Shown here: positions 38,346 to 46,458 of the stretch, piece after piece
How the letters are laid out: each line of letters opens with the position of its first letter
Position numbering within the stretch: position 1 is the first letter of the stretch
Assembly (NCBI GenBank): GCA_002331385.1
Contig: DCYB01000010.1
Location: 372,001 to 436,000 of the forward strand
DNA: 64,000 nt
Source of the DNA: Comamonadaceae bacterium UBA2121
Lineage (GTDB): Bacteria; Pseudomonadota; Gammaproteobacteria; Burkholderiales; Burkholderiaceae_C
Direction of reading: 5' to 3'
The notes under the pieces: model-generated
Databases searched by the model: none
What the model saw: only the letters and a program-made list of their open reading frames with translations
What the model was told of the DNA's origin: nothing
Translations under genes and position numbers: made by a program

Positions 38346-39344
38346 ATGACCGAATCCCTTCCACTTTCTCGCCGACAACTCGCTGCGGTTGCGGCCGCCC
38401 TGCTGGCGTGCAGCGCTGTGCCTGGCGTCGCTATGGCGGCGGACAACGCCTACCCAACCAAGCCGATCACCATGATCGTGCCGTATCCGCCCGGTGGCTC
38501 CAACGACATCTTTGCGCGCCACATCGCCAAGGAGCTCGGCGACGTGCTCAAGCAGGCGGTCATCGTGGACAACCGGCCCGGTGCCAGCGGCAACACGGGC
38601 ACGGGCATCGTGAGCAAGTCTGCGCCCGATGGCTACACGCTGGTGGCCGTGTCCTCGAGCATGACGACCAACGCTGCGGTGCAAACGAAGATGCCGTTCG
38701 ATCCGGTCAAGGACCTGGCCCCTGTGGCGATGTTTGCCAAGGGCCCGATGGTGGTGGCGGTGAACAACGACTTTCCTGCCAGCAACCCCGCCGATCTGCT
38801 CAAGGCGGTGAAGGCCAAGCCGGGTATTTACAACTATGCGACGTCCGGCACGGGCAGCGTCAACCACTTTGCGACCGAGTACATGCGCTCGATGGCGCCG
38901 GGCTTTGACATCGTGCACGTTCCCTACAAGGGGCAGGGGCCGGCGGTCACCGACGTGATCGGCAATCAGGTGCAGATGCTGGTCTCCAGCGGCCCGTCCA
39001 TTCTCCCGATGGTGCGCAGCGGCAAGCTGAAGGCGGTGGGCATCACGAGCCTGAAGCCCAGCCCGATCGCACCGGAGTTGACGCCGATGGCGACGGTCAT
39101 TCCGGGGTACGAGTTCGATCTGTGGTGGGGCATGCTCGCACCCGCAGGAACGCCTGCCAGCGTGGTGAACAAGTTGAATGCGGCCGTCAACCAGATTCTG
39201 GCCAAGCCGGAGATCAAGGACCAGTTCCTGCGCGAGGGCGCACTGGTGACGCCGCTGTCACCGACCCAGTTCGGCGACGTCATCAAGGGCGATGTGGAGC
39301 GTTGGAAGAAGCTCGCCAAAGAGCGCAACATCCAGGCCGATTGA
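38346..39344 (+). CDS. Tripartite tricarboxylate transporter substrate-binding protein (Bug family)
   Basis: Bug proteins bind carboxylic acids in the periplasm. The 332-aa protein has a signal sequence with a twin-arginine-like SRRQLAA, then YPTKPITMIVPYPPGGSNDIFAR, VVDNRPGASGN-type text, PFDPVKDLAPVAM, YNYATSGTGS and FDLWWGMLAPAGTP, all typical. No TctA/TctB membrane partners are adjacent, which is common for this expanded family in Burkholderiales. It lies between the lyase and CoA-transferase genes and probably captures their substrate. Confidence 0.93.
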   Translation: MTESLPLSRRQLAAVAAALLACSAVPGVAMAADNAYPTKPITMIVPYPPGGSNDIFARHIAKELGDVLKQAVIVDNRPGASGNTGTGIVSKSAPDGYTLVAVSSSMTTNAAVQTKMPFDPVKDLAPVAMFAKGPMVVAVNNDFPASNPADLLKAVKAKPGIYNYATSGTGSVNHFATEYMRSMAPGFDIVHVPYKGQGPAVTDVIGNQVQMLVSSGPSILPMVRSGKLKAVGITSLKPSPIAPELTPMATVIPGYEFDLWWGMLAPAGTPASVVNKLNAAVNQILAKPEIKDQFLREGALVTPLSPTQFGDVIKGDVERWKKLAKERNIQAD

Positions 39345-39377
39345 TACCCACCTGAGACAGCAAGGAGGACGTGCCAC

Positions 39378-40532
39378 ATGCCGTTCGCACAGAAATCACG
39401 CAGCGGTGCCGCGGGGCCGCTCAGCGGCATCCGGGTGCTCGACCTGAGTGCCTATATCGCCGGGCCGTACGGCTGCTCGCTGCTGGCCGATCAGGGCGCG
39501 GAAGTCATCAAGATCGAGCCGCCCGCGGGGGACAACCTGCGCAAGTACCCGTCCACGCTGGAGGCCGAGAGCCGCGCTTTTCTCGGCGTCAACCGCAGCA
39601 AATGGGGCATGGTGCTGGACCTGAAGCTGGAGGCAGATCACGCGGTGTTGATGAAGCTCGTGCGGGACGCTGACGTGCTGGTGCACAACTTCCGTCCCGG
39701 TGTTCCCGAGCGTTTGGGCATTGGCTTTGCGCAGTTGAGCGCGCTGAACCCGCGCCTGGTGTATTGCAGTGTGACGGGCTACGGCAGCCAGGGGCCGCTC
39801 AAAGCCAAGGCGGGTTACGACCAGGTGCTGCAGACCATGACCGGCATGTGTGCCATGCAGGGCAAGGCGGGCGGGCCGCCAGAAATCCTGTACGGCTCCG
39901 TGGTGGACTATTACGCCTCGGCGCTGGTCGCGGGCGGCGTGGCATCGGCGTTGTACGAGCGGGAAAAAAGCGGGAGCGGCCAGCATGTGGGGGTTTCGCT
40001 GTTGCGCGCGGCCCTGACCATGCAATCCGCGCGACTGATCTGGGCGGAGGGCGAGCCGCGCGAAGTGGGGCGGGACATGCGCTCGGGCGGCATCACCGGC
40101 ATCCACCCGACGCGGCAGGGCTACATCTACCTGTCAGCCAATACGCAGCATTTCTGGCAGGCGCTGTGTGCCAAGACCGGCCTTGCCGAACTGGCCTCCA
40201 ATGAACGCTACGACAGTGTGCGCAAGCGCGCACAGCACAAGGACGAGCTCGTGCCCCAACTGCGCAAGGCCTTGGCGGCGCGCACCGCATTGGAATGGGA
40301 AGCCGAGTTTGGCGAGGAAGTGCCCTGCGCCGCCGCGCGCGCGGTGGAGGACATGTTCGATCACCCGCAGGTGCAGGCGGAGGACATGATCGGCACGTTC
40401 GAGCACCCGACGCTGGGCAGCTATCGCGGATTCACGCGCGCCATCGAATTTGCGCGCACGCCCGGGCCAGAGCCTTTTGCCGCGCCGGTGCTGGGCGAAC
40501 ATACGCGCGAATTGAAGGCGTCTATCGGTTGA
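39378..40532 (+). CDS. CaiB/BaiF family (class III) CoA-transferase
   Basis: The 384-aa protein has GIRVLDLSAYIAGPYGCSLLADQGAEVIKIEPP, FLGVNRSKWGMVLDLK, NFRPGVPERLGI, YCSVTGYGSQGP and a VVDYYASAL segment with the likely catalytic Asp. It transfers CoA between an acyl-CoA donor and a carboxylic acid. A strong AAGGAGG site lies 9 bp before the ATG and the gene follows the Bug gene by 33 bp. With the upstream lyase it could activate and cleave a dicarboxylate such as citramalate or malate; that substrate is inferred. Confidence 0.93.
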   Translation: MPFAQKSRSGAAGPLSGIRVLDLSAYIAGPYGCSLLADQGAEVIKIEPPAGDNLRKYPSTLEAESRAFLGVNRSKWGMVLDLKLEADHAVLMKLVRDADVLVHNFRPGVPERLGIGFAQLSALNPRLVYCSVTGYGSQGPLKAKAGYDQVLQTMTGMCAMQGKAGGPPEILYGSVVDYYASALVAGGVASALYEREKSGSGQHVGVSLLRAALTMQSARLIWAEGEPREVGRDMRSGGITGIHPTRQGYIYLSANTQHFWQALCAKTGLAELASNERYDSVRKRAQHKDELVPQLRKALAARTALEWEAEFGEEVPCAAARAVEDMFDHPQVQAEDMIGTFEHPTLGSYRGFTRAIEFARTPGPEPFAAPVLGEHTRELKASIG

Positions 40533-40684
40533 TTGCCTGCCGCGTGCCGTCGCCGTGCTCTTGGGCGGATGGGCGGCTGGGCGCGCGTGGCAGAAAATTT
40601 CCATCGGCCAGGCACCAATCCCTTTCTTCCGGTTTTCCGTCTGCGCGACAATAGGGGCCACATTTTTACCAAGGAATCGCAGCC

Positions 40685-41389
40685 ATGGGCGCGCAATGGA
40701 AAGCAAAGGGCAAGGCACTGGTGGCCGACGCCAAGGGAAAGCTGTTCGGCAAACTGGTCAAGGAAATCATCGTGGCGGCACGTGCGGGCGGCGATCCCGC
40801 CAGCAATTCCCGTTTGCGACTGGCCGTCGAAGCGGCGCGCAAAGCCTCCATGCCCAAGGACACGCTGGAGCGCGCCATCAAGAAGGGCTCCGGCGTGGGT
40901 GCCGATGCCGTGAATTACGAGCGCGTGGTCTATGAAGGCTATGCGCCGGGCCGCGTGCCGGTGATGGTGGAGTGCCTGACCGACAACGTGAATCGCACGG
41001 CGCCCAACATGCGTGTGCTGTTCCGCAAGGGCCAGATGAGCGCCGTGGCGTGGGATTTCGACCACGTCGGCATGATCGAGGGCGAACCGGCCGACGCGGG
41101 TGCAGACATGGAACTGGCGGCCATCGAAGCGGGCGCGCAGGACTTTGAAGCGGGAGACGAAGAAGGCACCACGCTGTTCATCACCGAACCGACCGAGCTC
41201 GACCTCGTGGGCAAGGCCTTGCCCGAACAGGGCGTGAAGGTGCTGTCCGCCAAACTGGGTTACAAGGCCAAGAATCCGATCAGCGCGGCCAGCCTGTCGG
41301 CAGAGGAACTCGACGAAGTGCAGAACTTTCTGGCGGGCCTCGAAAACGATGACGACGTGCAGCACGTGTACGCCGGTCTCGTGGACTGA
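40685..41389 (+). CDS. YebC/TACO1 family protein
   Basis: The 234-aa protein is a YebC-family member (KLVKEIIVAARAGGDPASNSRLRLAVEAARKASMPKDTLERAIKKG, VMVECLTDNVNRTAPNMRVLF, SAVAWDFDHVG). The N-terminus reads MGAQWKAKGK rather than the usual MAGHSKWANI, so it belongs to the YeeN-like branch. Family members have been described as transcription regulators and, more recently, as translation factors acting on proline stretches. Good AAGGAA site. It precedes the triple-repeat gene by 33 bp. Confidence 0.92.
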   Translation: MGAQWKAKGKALVADAKGKLFGKLVKEIIVAARAGGDPASNSRLRLAVEAARKASMPKDTLERAIKKGSGVGADAVNYERVVYEGYAPGRVPVMVECLTDNVNRTAPNMRVLFRKGQMSAVAWDFDHVGMIEGEPADAGADMELAAIEAGAQDFEAGDEEGTTLFITEPTELDLVGKALPEQGVKVLSAKLGYKAKNPISAASLSAEELDEVQNFLAGLENDDDVQHVYAGLVD

Positions 41390-41422
41390 CATCGCATTCA
41401 TCACAGGAGCGCAACGCACGCC

Positions 41423-41872
41423 ATGGGACGCCCCGGTATCGAATGGACTGATGCCATGATCGCCGCACTGGGCACGCAAACCGACGCGGTGCTGGCGCAG
41501 CGCTTTGGCACGACGGCCAAGACGGTGAGTCTCAAGCGCAAGGCGCTCGGCATACCGGCGGCGGGGCATGTGCTGTGGACGCAGGACATGCTTTCGCGGC
41601 TCGGTCAGCTCGTCGACGCGGAATTGGCCGCGCTGCTCGGCATCAGCAAGGCCAGCGTGGTCGCCAAACGGCAAGAGCTGGGTATTGCTCCGGCGACGGG
41701 CGTGGAAGCGACGCAGCGCTTTGTCTGGACAGAGGAGGCCATCGCCTTGCTTGGCACCCAGTCGGACGCCAAGGTGGCCGAACGGCTGGGGCTGTCGCGC
41801 CTGACGGTCTACAACGCACGCACGGCGCGCGGCATCGCCAGCCGACGCGGCACGGCGTCCGGCCATTCGTAA
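41423..41872 (+). CDS. Protein of three 37-residue HTH-like repeats, unknown function
   Basis: The 149-aa protein consists almost wholly of three repeats of exactly 37 residues: Trp8-Ile44, Trp52-Ile88 and Trp102-Ile138. Each follows the pattern W-T-x2-(M/A)-(I/L)-x2-L-G-x3-D-A-x2-A-x2-(F/L)-G-x(4-5)-V-x3-R-x2-G-I. The D-x3-A-x3-G-x(4-5)-V spacing is that of a helix-turn-helix, so each unit looks like a small DNA-binding module. Linkers are 7 and 13 residues. No enzyme domain is present. It is followed 7 bp later by a large membrane protein gene. I do not recognise a named family. Confidence 0.82.
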   Translation: MGRPGIEWTDAMIAALGTQTDAVLAQRFGTTAKTVSLKRKALGIPAAGHVLWTQDMLSRLGQLVDAELAALLGISKASVVAKRQELGIAPATGVEATQRFVWTEEAIALLGTQSDAKVAERLGLSRLTVYNARTARGIASRRGTASGHS

Positions 41873-41879
41873 CGCTGCC

Positions 41880-43706
41880 ATGCCCGCAACGCCGCGTCCG
41901 CCTCTGGTGTCTGACGCGATCGCGTTGGTTCTGGGCTATGCGTGGTTGGGTTTGCTGTGGGCCTTTGGCGCGCTGTGGCTGACCCGCCTGGCACCGTGGA
42001 TGGTGGGGCTGGCGATCGTGCTGTTGGCGGTGTTGCCCGCCTACGGTCTGTGGGTGCAGGGCATGGCGCGAAAGCGCTTGCAGCGCACGCAGTTTGCGCC
42101 ACAGGGACGGATAGGGCGATGGCTGTCGGGGCGCGTTTTTGTCTCGCTCAAGGCGATGGGCGCGGGCTTGGCGCTCAGTGTGCTGGCGCTGTTCCAGGTC
42201 TGGCTGCTTGCGCCGTGGGAGTGGGGCTGGCTGTGTCTGGTGCCGCCGGTGTATTGGCTCACGGTTCGCGTTCTGGCGCGGCGTCTGGCGGGCGAGTTCG
42301 CCCATCCGTGGTTTGCCTGGCGCTGGACGCACATGGGCGCGCGCTGGTGGACGGTGCTGTGTGTGGGCGGCTTGTGGCTGCTGTTCATGGCGCAATCGCC
42401 GACGCTGGAAGGCGCCGCGCGCAGCATTCAACCCGCCATGTCTGCGGAGCAGTTGGATGCGACGATCGCGCGCATCCAGGCCGTGCCGTCGGGCGTCGTG
42501 CGCTGGCTCATGGATGCGACGCTGGTGTTGAACGTCACGGGCGCTGCAGCGGTGGACGTGCCGCAGGCCCCAGCGCTGCGATTCATCCTGCTGGCGGTGT
42601 TGGGCCCGCTTGGGTTGACGTTCAGCGTGGCCTCGGCCATGCAAGGGGCGTGCGCCTGCAGCACGGCGTCAACGCGGCCCCGGGCCATGCGACTGGAGCG
42701 CGGGGACGTGGCGGATCAGGCCATGTCACCGGGTGTGCAGCGCGGGCTGGCTGCGTTTGTGGCTGTGATCGTGCTGGGCATTGCCATTCAGGGTTTTGCG
42801 TCGCTGGACGGCCATTTGCGCGCGCAGGCCAGCCCGTTGGCCTTGCAGCGACTGCCCCAGTGCGAGCGCATCGGGCAGCAGTTGTACCGGATCGGCACGG
42901 CAGACGCGGCGCGTGCGCAGGCCCTGGCGGTGTTGGGGCAGTTGCAGGGCGCTCAAACCTTGTGCGCGGCGATGCAAGGAGCGCGGGAGCAAGGCCATCA
43001 GGCCATCGAGCGCTATCTGGATTGGTATTTCTCGCTTGGCGCGGAGCTGGGTCGCATCGGCAGCTTGCTCACGGGCCAACTGGAAGGCTACCTGCAAAAG
43101 CAACTGGAGCAGAAGCTGCAATCGGCGCCCGCATTAGAGCAGTTCACCCAGTCCGTGCGCGCGCTGGGCGAGCGCAACGCGGCCTTGCTGGCGAGCGGCG
43201 AGCAGCGTGTGAACGATGTGCTGGCGCAGCACCATCTGGCCATCGATCCCCACCGCTGTCTGGTGCAGTTGGACGTGCCCCGCCTGCCCGCGCTGGACCT
43301 GCTGGGCAACGCACGCGAGCGCATGGGCGTGAGCGCGGCGGGCGGCGTGGCTGCAGGCGCTTTCGCCGCCGTGGTGGCGGCCAAGGCCATGGGCAAGGTG
43401 TCCATGAAAACAGCGGCCAAGGTGGCAACCAAGATGGCCGCAAAGCAGGGCGCCGGGAAACTCGGCGCTGGCGCGGCGGGCGCTGCAGCCGGAGCCGTCG
43501 CGGGCTCCGTGGTGCCAGGCGTTGGCACAGCGGTCGGCGCCATCGCGGGCGCGGCCACCAGCATGGGTATCGAGTGGGCTGCCTTGCGTGCGGAAGAGGC
43601 GCTGACCCGCGACGCCATGCGCGATGACCTGCGTGCAGCACTCGATGCACAACTCGACGAGGTGGGGCAGCACTTGAGCTGCGGCACGGGCGGTTCAGGC
43701 CGTTGA
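41880..43706 (+). CDS. Large membrane protein with Gly/Ala-rich C-terminal region, unknown
   Basis: The 608-aa protein has about six membrane helices in its first 310 residues (near 13-35, 38-58, 88-112, 155-172, 235-258 and 285-305), a long soluble stretch (about 310-480, Gln/Leu/Ala-rich, partly helical, with Cys pairs), then a Gly/Ala-rich hydrophobic region at about 483-565 (GAGAAGAAAGAVAGSVVPGVG) of glycine-zipper type, and a charged tail. The ATG lies 7 bp after the HTH-repeat gene, so the two may be coupled, though the ribosome site is weak. No known family recognised. An overlapping open +1 frame is a GC artefact. Confidence 0.75.
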   Translation: MPATPRPPLVSDAIALVLGYAWLGLLWAFGALWLTRLAPWMVGLAIVLLAVLPAYGLWVQGMARKRLQRTQFAPQGRIGRWLSGRVFVSLKAMGAGLALSVLALFQVWLLAPWEWGWLCLVPPVYWLTVRVLARRLAGEFAHPWFAWRWTHMGARWWTVLCVGGLWLLFMAQSPTLEGAARSIQPAMSAEQLDATIARIQAVPSGVVRWLMDATLVLNVTGAAAVDVPQAPALRFILLAVLGPLGLTFSVASAMQGACACSTASTRPRAMRLERGDVADQAMSPGVQRGLAAFVAVIVLGIAIQGFASLDGHLRAQASPLALQRLPQCERIGQQLYRIGTADAARAQALAVLGQLQGAQTLCAAMQGAREQGHQAIERYLDWYFSLGAELGRIGSLLTGQLEGYLQKQLEQKLQSAPALEQFTQSVRALGERNAALLASGEQRVNDVLAQHHLAIDPHRCLVQLDVPRLPALDLLGNARERMGVSAAGGVAAGAFAAVVAAKAMGKVSMKTAAKVATKMAAKQGAGKLGAGAAGAAAGAVAGSVVPGVGTAVGAIAGAATSMGIEWAALRAEEALTRDAMRDDLRAALDAQLDEVGQHLSCGTGGSGR

Positions 43707-44040
43707 AAATGCTCGCGATAGCGCTGGTGCTCTGCTGATCGATGCGGTTGTCGCCCGGTATTCCATCTTGATCCGCACTCGCTGCCTGACGCTCGGAGCG
43801 CACACAGAGTGCTTTATCAAAGCATATTGTTTGATATAGATAAGCTTTGTTGTTTATTCCTACCGGTTTTGGCAATTAGATACGCGCCACGGTTGACAAT
43901 TAATGTCATATAAGTCGACGCGGATGGTTTTCTTTGCTAGGAAAACTGTCCATAATCGGTTTGCAATGTTGATAAGCAAAATCGATTGAATAATGTAATC
44001 AATTGTTGTATGTCATCATTCTCCGACTTTTTTCAAAGGA
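43707..44040. other. AT-rich intergenic region upstream of the cyclase-FHA gene
   Basis: These 334 bp carry no gene. The composition shifts to AT-rich from about 43800 to 44035. Short dyads occur (TTGA...TCAA around 43985-44004), and TTGACA is present at about 43894, but with no -10 box at proper spacing. A regulatory role for the cyclase gene is likely but not shown. Confidence 0.5.
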
Positions 44041-45015
44041 ATGAATTGTGTTCCGCGCCCCAGTTGCGATGAGGTTTCCCGAGTGACAGCCCAGCAGACG
44101 ACGGTGGTGTTCGCCGACATCGTCGGGAGCACCGCACTGTATGAAGCCATGGGCAACGAGCGTGCCGCGCTGGCGGTGACGGAGTTGCTCAATGACATGA
44201 GCGCGCGCGTGCTGCTACAGGGTGGCCGCGTGGTGAAGACGCTTGGCGACGGCATTCTGTGCGTGTTTTCCGAGCCTACGGGCGCTGTGCGCTCGATGTT
44301 GCAGATCATGCGCGAGCAGCGAGAGCGCATCGCACTTCCGGTCACGAACCAGCAACTGTCGTTGCGCGTAGGCATTGCCAGCGGCGAAGTGCTGGATGTG
44401 GCGGGCGACTGCTATGGCGATGCCGTCAACACGGCGGCGCGACTGTGCGAACGCGCCGCGGCGGATGAAATCTGGGCGACCGATGAGGTCGTGCGCGCGT
44501 CGTCCGAAAGCGCGGGTGCCTTGTTCGTGCGTCTGGGCCATCTGAAGGTGCGCGGCAAGGCCGAGCCGCTGCTGATGTACCAGATCGAGTGGCGTGCCGA
44601 TGAGGCGGCCGAGCAACTCACCTTGCATGGCGGACTGACCGATCTGGGGGCGCTGCAAGGACAGAACAGCGCGCAGATCCAGTTCTCGTGGGGGTGCAGC
44701 AAGCAGGCCTTTGTATCTAGCGACTTGCCAATCCACGTGGGCCGTGCGTCCGACGCGCACCTGTATATCGAAGACCCGCGTGTCTCGCGCCTGCATGCGC
44801 GCATCGACTGGCACGATGGCGCTTTCATGCTGACCGACCTGAGCAGCTTTGGCACCTGGGTGCTGTTTGAAGGCAGCGACACACCCGTGCAATTGCGCCG
44901 CGACAGTTGCATGCTGCACGGTGGCGGAGAGTTGGCGCTGAGCCTGCCATTCAGCGCTCCCGATGCGCCGCGCATTGCGTTTCGTATTTCCGGTGAAAAG
45001 CTCAAATTCGGTTGA
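44041..45015 (+). CDS. Class III adenylate/guanylate cyclase fused to an FHA domain
   Basis: The 324-aa protein has an N-terminal class III cyclase domain: TVVFADIVGST with metal Asp26, GGRVVKTLGDGILCVF with substrate-binding Lys66 and second Asp70, and YGDAVNTAARLCERA with the transition-state Asn/Arg. The C-terminal part (about 220-315) is an FHA domain: PIHVGRAS, DPRVSRLHARI, LTDLSSFGTWV, which binds phosphothreonine peptides. No membrane helix is present. All catalytic residues are in place, so it should make cAMP or cGMP under control of a phosphoprotein. The start could be GTG at 44083, since AAAGGA directly abuts the ATG. No Ser/Thr kinase gene is in the window. Confidence 0.92.
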   Translation: MNCVPRPSCDEVSRVTAQQTTVVFADIVGSTALYEAMGNERAALAVTELLNDMSARVLLQGGRVVKTLGDGILCVFSEPTGAVRSMLQIMREQRERIALPVTNQQLSLRVGIASGEVLDVAGDCYGDAVNTAARLCERAAADEIWATDEVVRASSESAGALFVRLGHLKVRGKAEPLLMYQIEWRADEAAEQLTLHGGLTDLGALQGQNSAQIQFSWGCSKQAFVSSDLPIHVGRASDAHLYIEDPRVSRLHARIDWHDGAFMLTDLSSFGTWVLFEGSDTPVQLRRDSCMLHGGGELALSLPFSAPDAPRIAFRISGEKLKFG

Positions 45016-45128
45016 TCTGCGCTCAACGCGCAGGCGAACTGCTCCTACACATTGATACGCGTCAATGCGGTTAGTGTTGCCGGACCAACCGCGGTGTTGG
45101 CAAAGCACAACTGACCACTGGAGTAAAT

Positions 45129-45578
45129 ATGAATACTACGATGTCTTCCCTGGCGCGCAATTCGGGCGCCGATTCCGCATTGCTGTTGTTGGGACGGTTG
45201 CTGTTGGCTTGGCTTTTTGTACCTGCCGGCTTCGGCAAGATCGCCGGGTTTGCTGGAACGGCGGCTTATGTGGCATCCAAGGGCATGCCCATGCCCAACG
45301 TGATGGTGGTTTTGGCGATTCTGGCCGAGGTGGGTTGCGGGCTGGCCATCTTGGTGGGTTTTCGCACGCGTTGGGCCGCGTGGGGTCTGGCTTTGTTCAG
45401 CGTGGTGGCGGCGTTCATTTTCCACGCCTACTGGACGATGCAAGGCGCCGATGCGGCGGGTCAGCAAATCCACTTCAACAAGAATCTAGGCATCGCCGGC
45501 GGCTTGCTGGCCTTGTCGGTGGCAGGTGCGGGAGCCTTCAGTCTGGATGCAGCCATGGCGCGCGGCTCGAACCGATGA
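45129..45578 (+). CDS. DoxX family membrane protein
   Basis: The 149-aa protein has four membrane helices and the DoxX signature: LLLLGRLLLAWLFVPAGFGKI, then MPNVMVVLAILAEVGCGLAILVGFRTRWAA and FHAYWTM. The family includes quinol-oxidase-associated and thiol-redox membrane proteins; the role here is not clear. A TGGAG site precedes the ATG. An FNR-like TTGAT-N4-GTCAA sequence lies at 45052-45065. It is convergent with trhO. Confidence 0.9.
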   Translation: MNTTMSSLARNSGADSALLLLGRLLLAWLFVPAGFGKIAGFAGTAAYVASKGMPMPNVMVVLAILAEVGCGLAILVGFRTRWAAWGLALFSVVAAFIFHAYWTMQGADAAGQQIHFNKNLGIAGGLLALSVAGAGAFSLDAAMARGSNR

Positions 45579-45620
45579 CCCTGCGCGCGTGATCTGCCAA
45601 AGTGCGCGCGGTGTTGATGG

Positions 45621-46400
45621 CTATTCTTCTGGCGATGCGGTGCCGTGGATTAGCGGCACTGCATCCAGCTTCACGCCCAGCACTTCGCGTTGGTCGAACA
45701 CGAAGCAGCCGCCGTGGTAGTGCGCGCCGTCGGTCAACTCGAAATATTTGAGGATGCCACCCTCCAGTTGATAGACGTGGTCCACGCCTTCTTCCTGCAT
45801 CAGGATGGCCGCCTTTTCGCAGCGGATTCCGCCGGTGCAGAAGCTCACCACAGTCTTGCCTTCCAACTCACGCTTGTGCATGCGCAGCGCATCGGGAAAT
45901 TCGGTGAACTTGGTGATGCGCCAGTCGATGGCATCGTCAAAAGTGCCCTGATCCACTTCGAAATCATTGCGCGTGTCGAGCGTGACGACGGGGCGCCCCT
46001 CATCGTCATGCCCTTGTGCGAGCCAGCGGTGCAGTGTTTGTGGCGTGACGGCGGGCGCACGGCCAGCGGCCGGCCGGATAGCGGGCATGTTCATGCGGAT
46101 GATCTCGTTCTTCACCTTCACCAGCATCTTGCGGAAGGGTTGGTGGTCGGACCAGCTTTCTTTGGGCTCCAGCGTGGCGAAGCGCGCGTCCTGCTGCAAC
46201 TGTGCGACGAAATCGCGCACGGCATCCGCATCGCCCGCGAGGAACATGTTGATGCCTTCCTGCGCGATCAGGATCGTACCCTTCAACTGCGCGGCCACCG
46301 CACGCGCATACAGCAGATCACGCAGCGCTGTGGCGTCAGGCAGTGGCACGAAGAGATAGCAGGAAATGTTCAGGACCGGATTCGGCGCGGGCGTGTCCAT
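45621..46400 (-). CDS. trhO: tRNA uridine(34) hydroxylase (rhodanese-like)
   Basis: TrhO (YceA) hydroxylates uridine-34 of certain tRNAs as a first step to 5-methoxyuridine. The 259-aa protein has the N-terminal domain (LRDLLYARAVAAQLKGTILIAQEGIN) and a rhodanese domain with VTLDTRNDFEVDQGTF and the active loop SFCTGGIRCEKAA containing the essential Cys; YQLEGGILKYFE follows. It lacks the C-terminal extension of enterobacterial YceA. It lies 58 bp downstream of the SulP transporter gene on the same strand. Confidence 0.93.
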   Translation of the reverse strand: MDTPAPNPVLNISCYLFVPLPDATALRDLLYARAVAAQLKGTILIAQEGINMFLAGDADAVRDFVAQLQQDARFATLEPKESWSDHQPFRKMLVKVKNEIIRMNMPAIRPAAGRAPAVTPQTLHRWLAQGHDDEGRPVVTLDTRNDFEVDQGTFDDAIDWRITKFTEFPDALRMHKRELEGKTVVSFCTGGIRCEKAAILMQEEGVDHVYQLEGGILKYFELTDGAHYHGGCFVFDQREVLGVKLDAVPLIHGTASPEE

Positions 46401-46458
46401 GGCGTGATCAAACGGCTGCAGCGCAAGTCCGCAGCGGGGAAGACGGAGAAGGGTGGAA

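Noticed and set aside
41942..43627. A 561-codon frame overlapping the 608-aa membrane protein in another frame
   Set aside because: Gly/Arg/Ala-rich shadow text with no hydrophobic pattern; a GC artefact.
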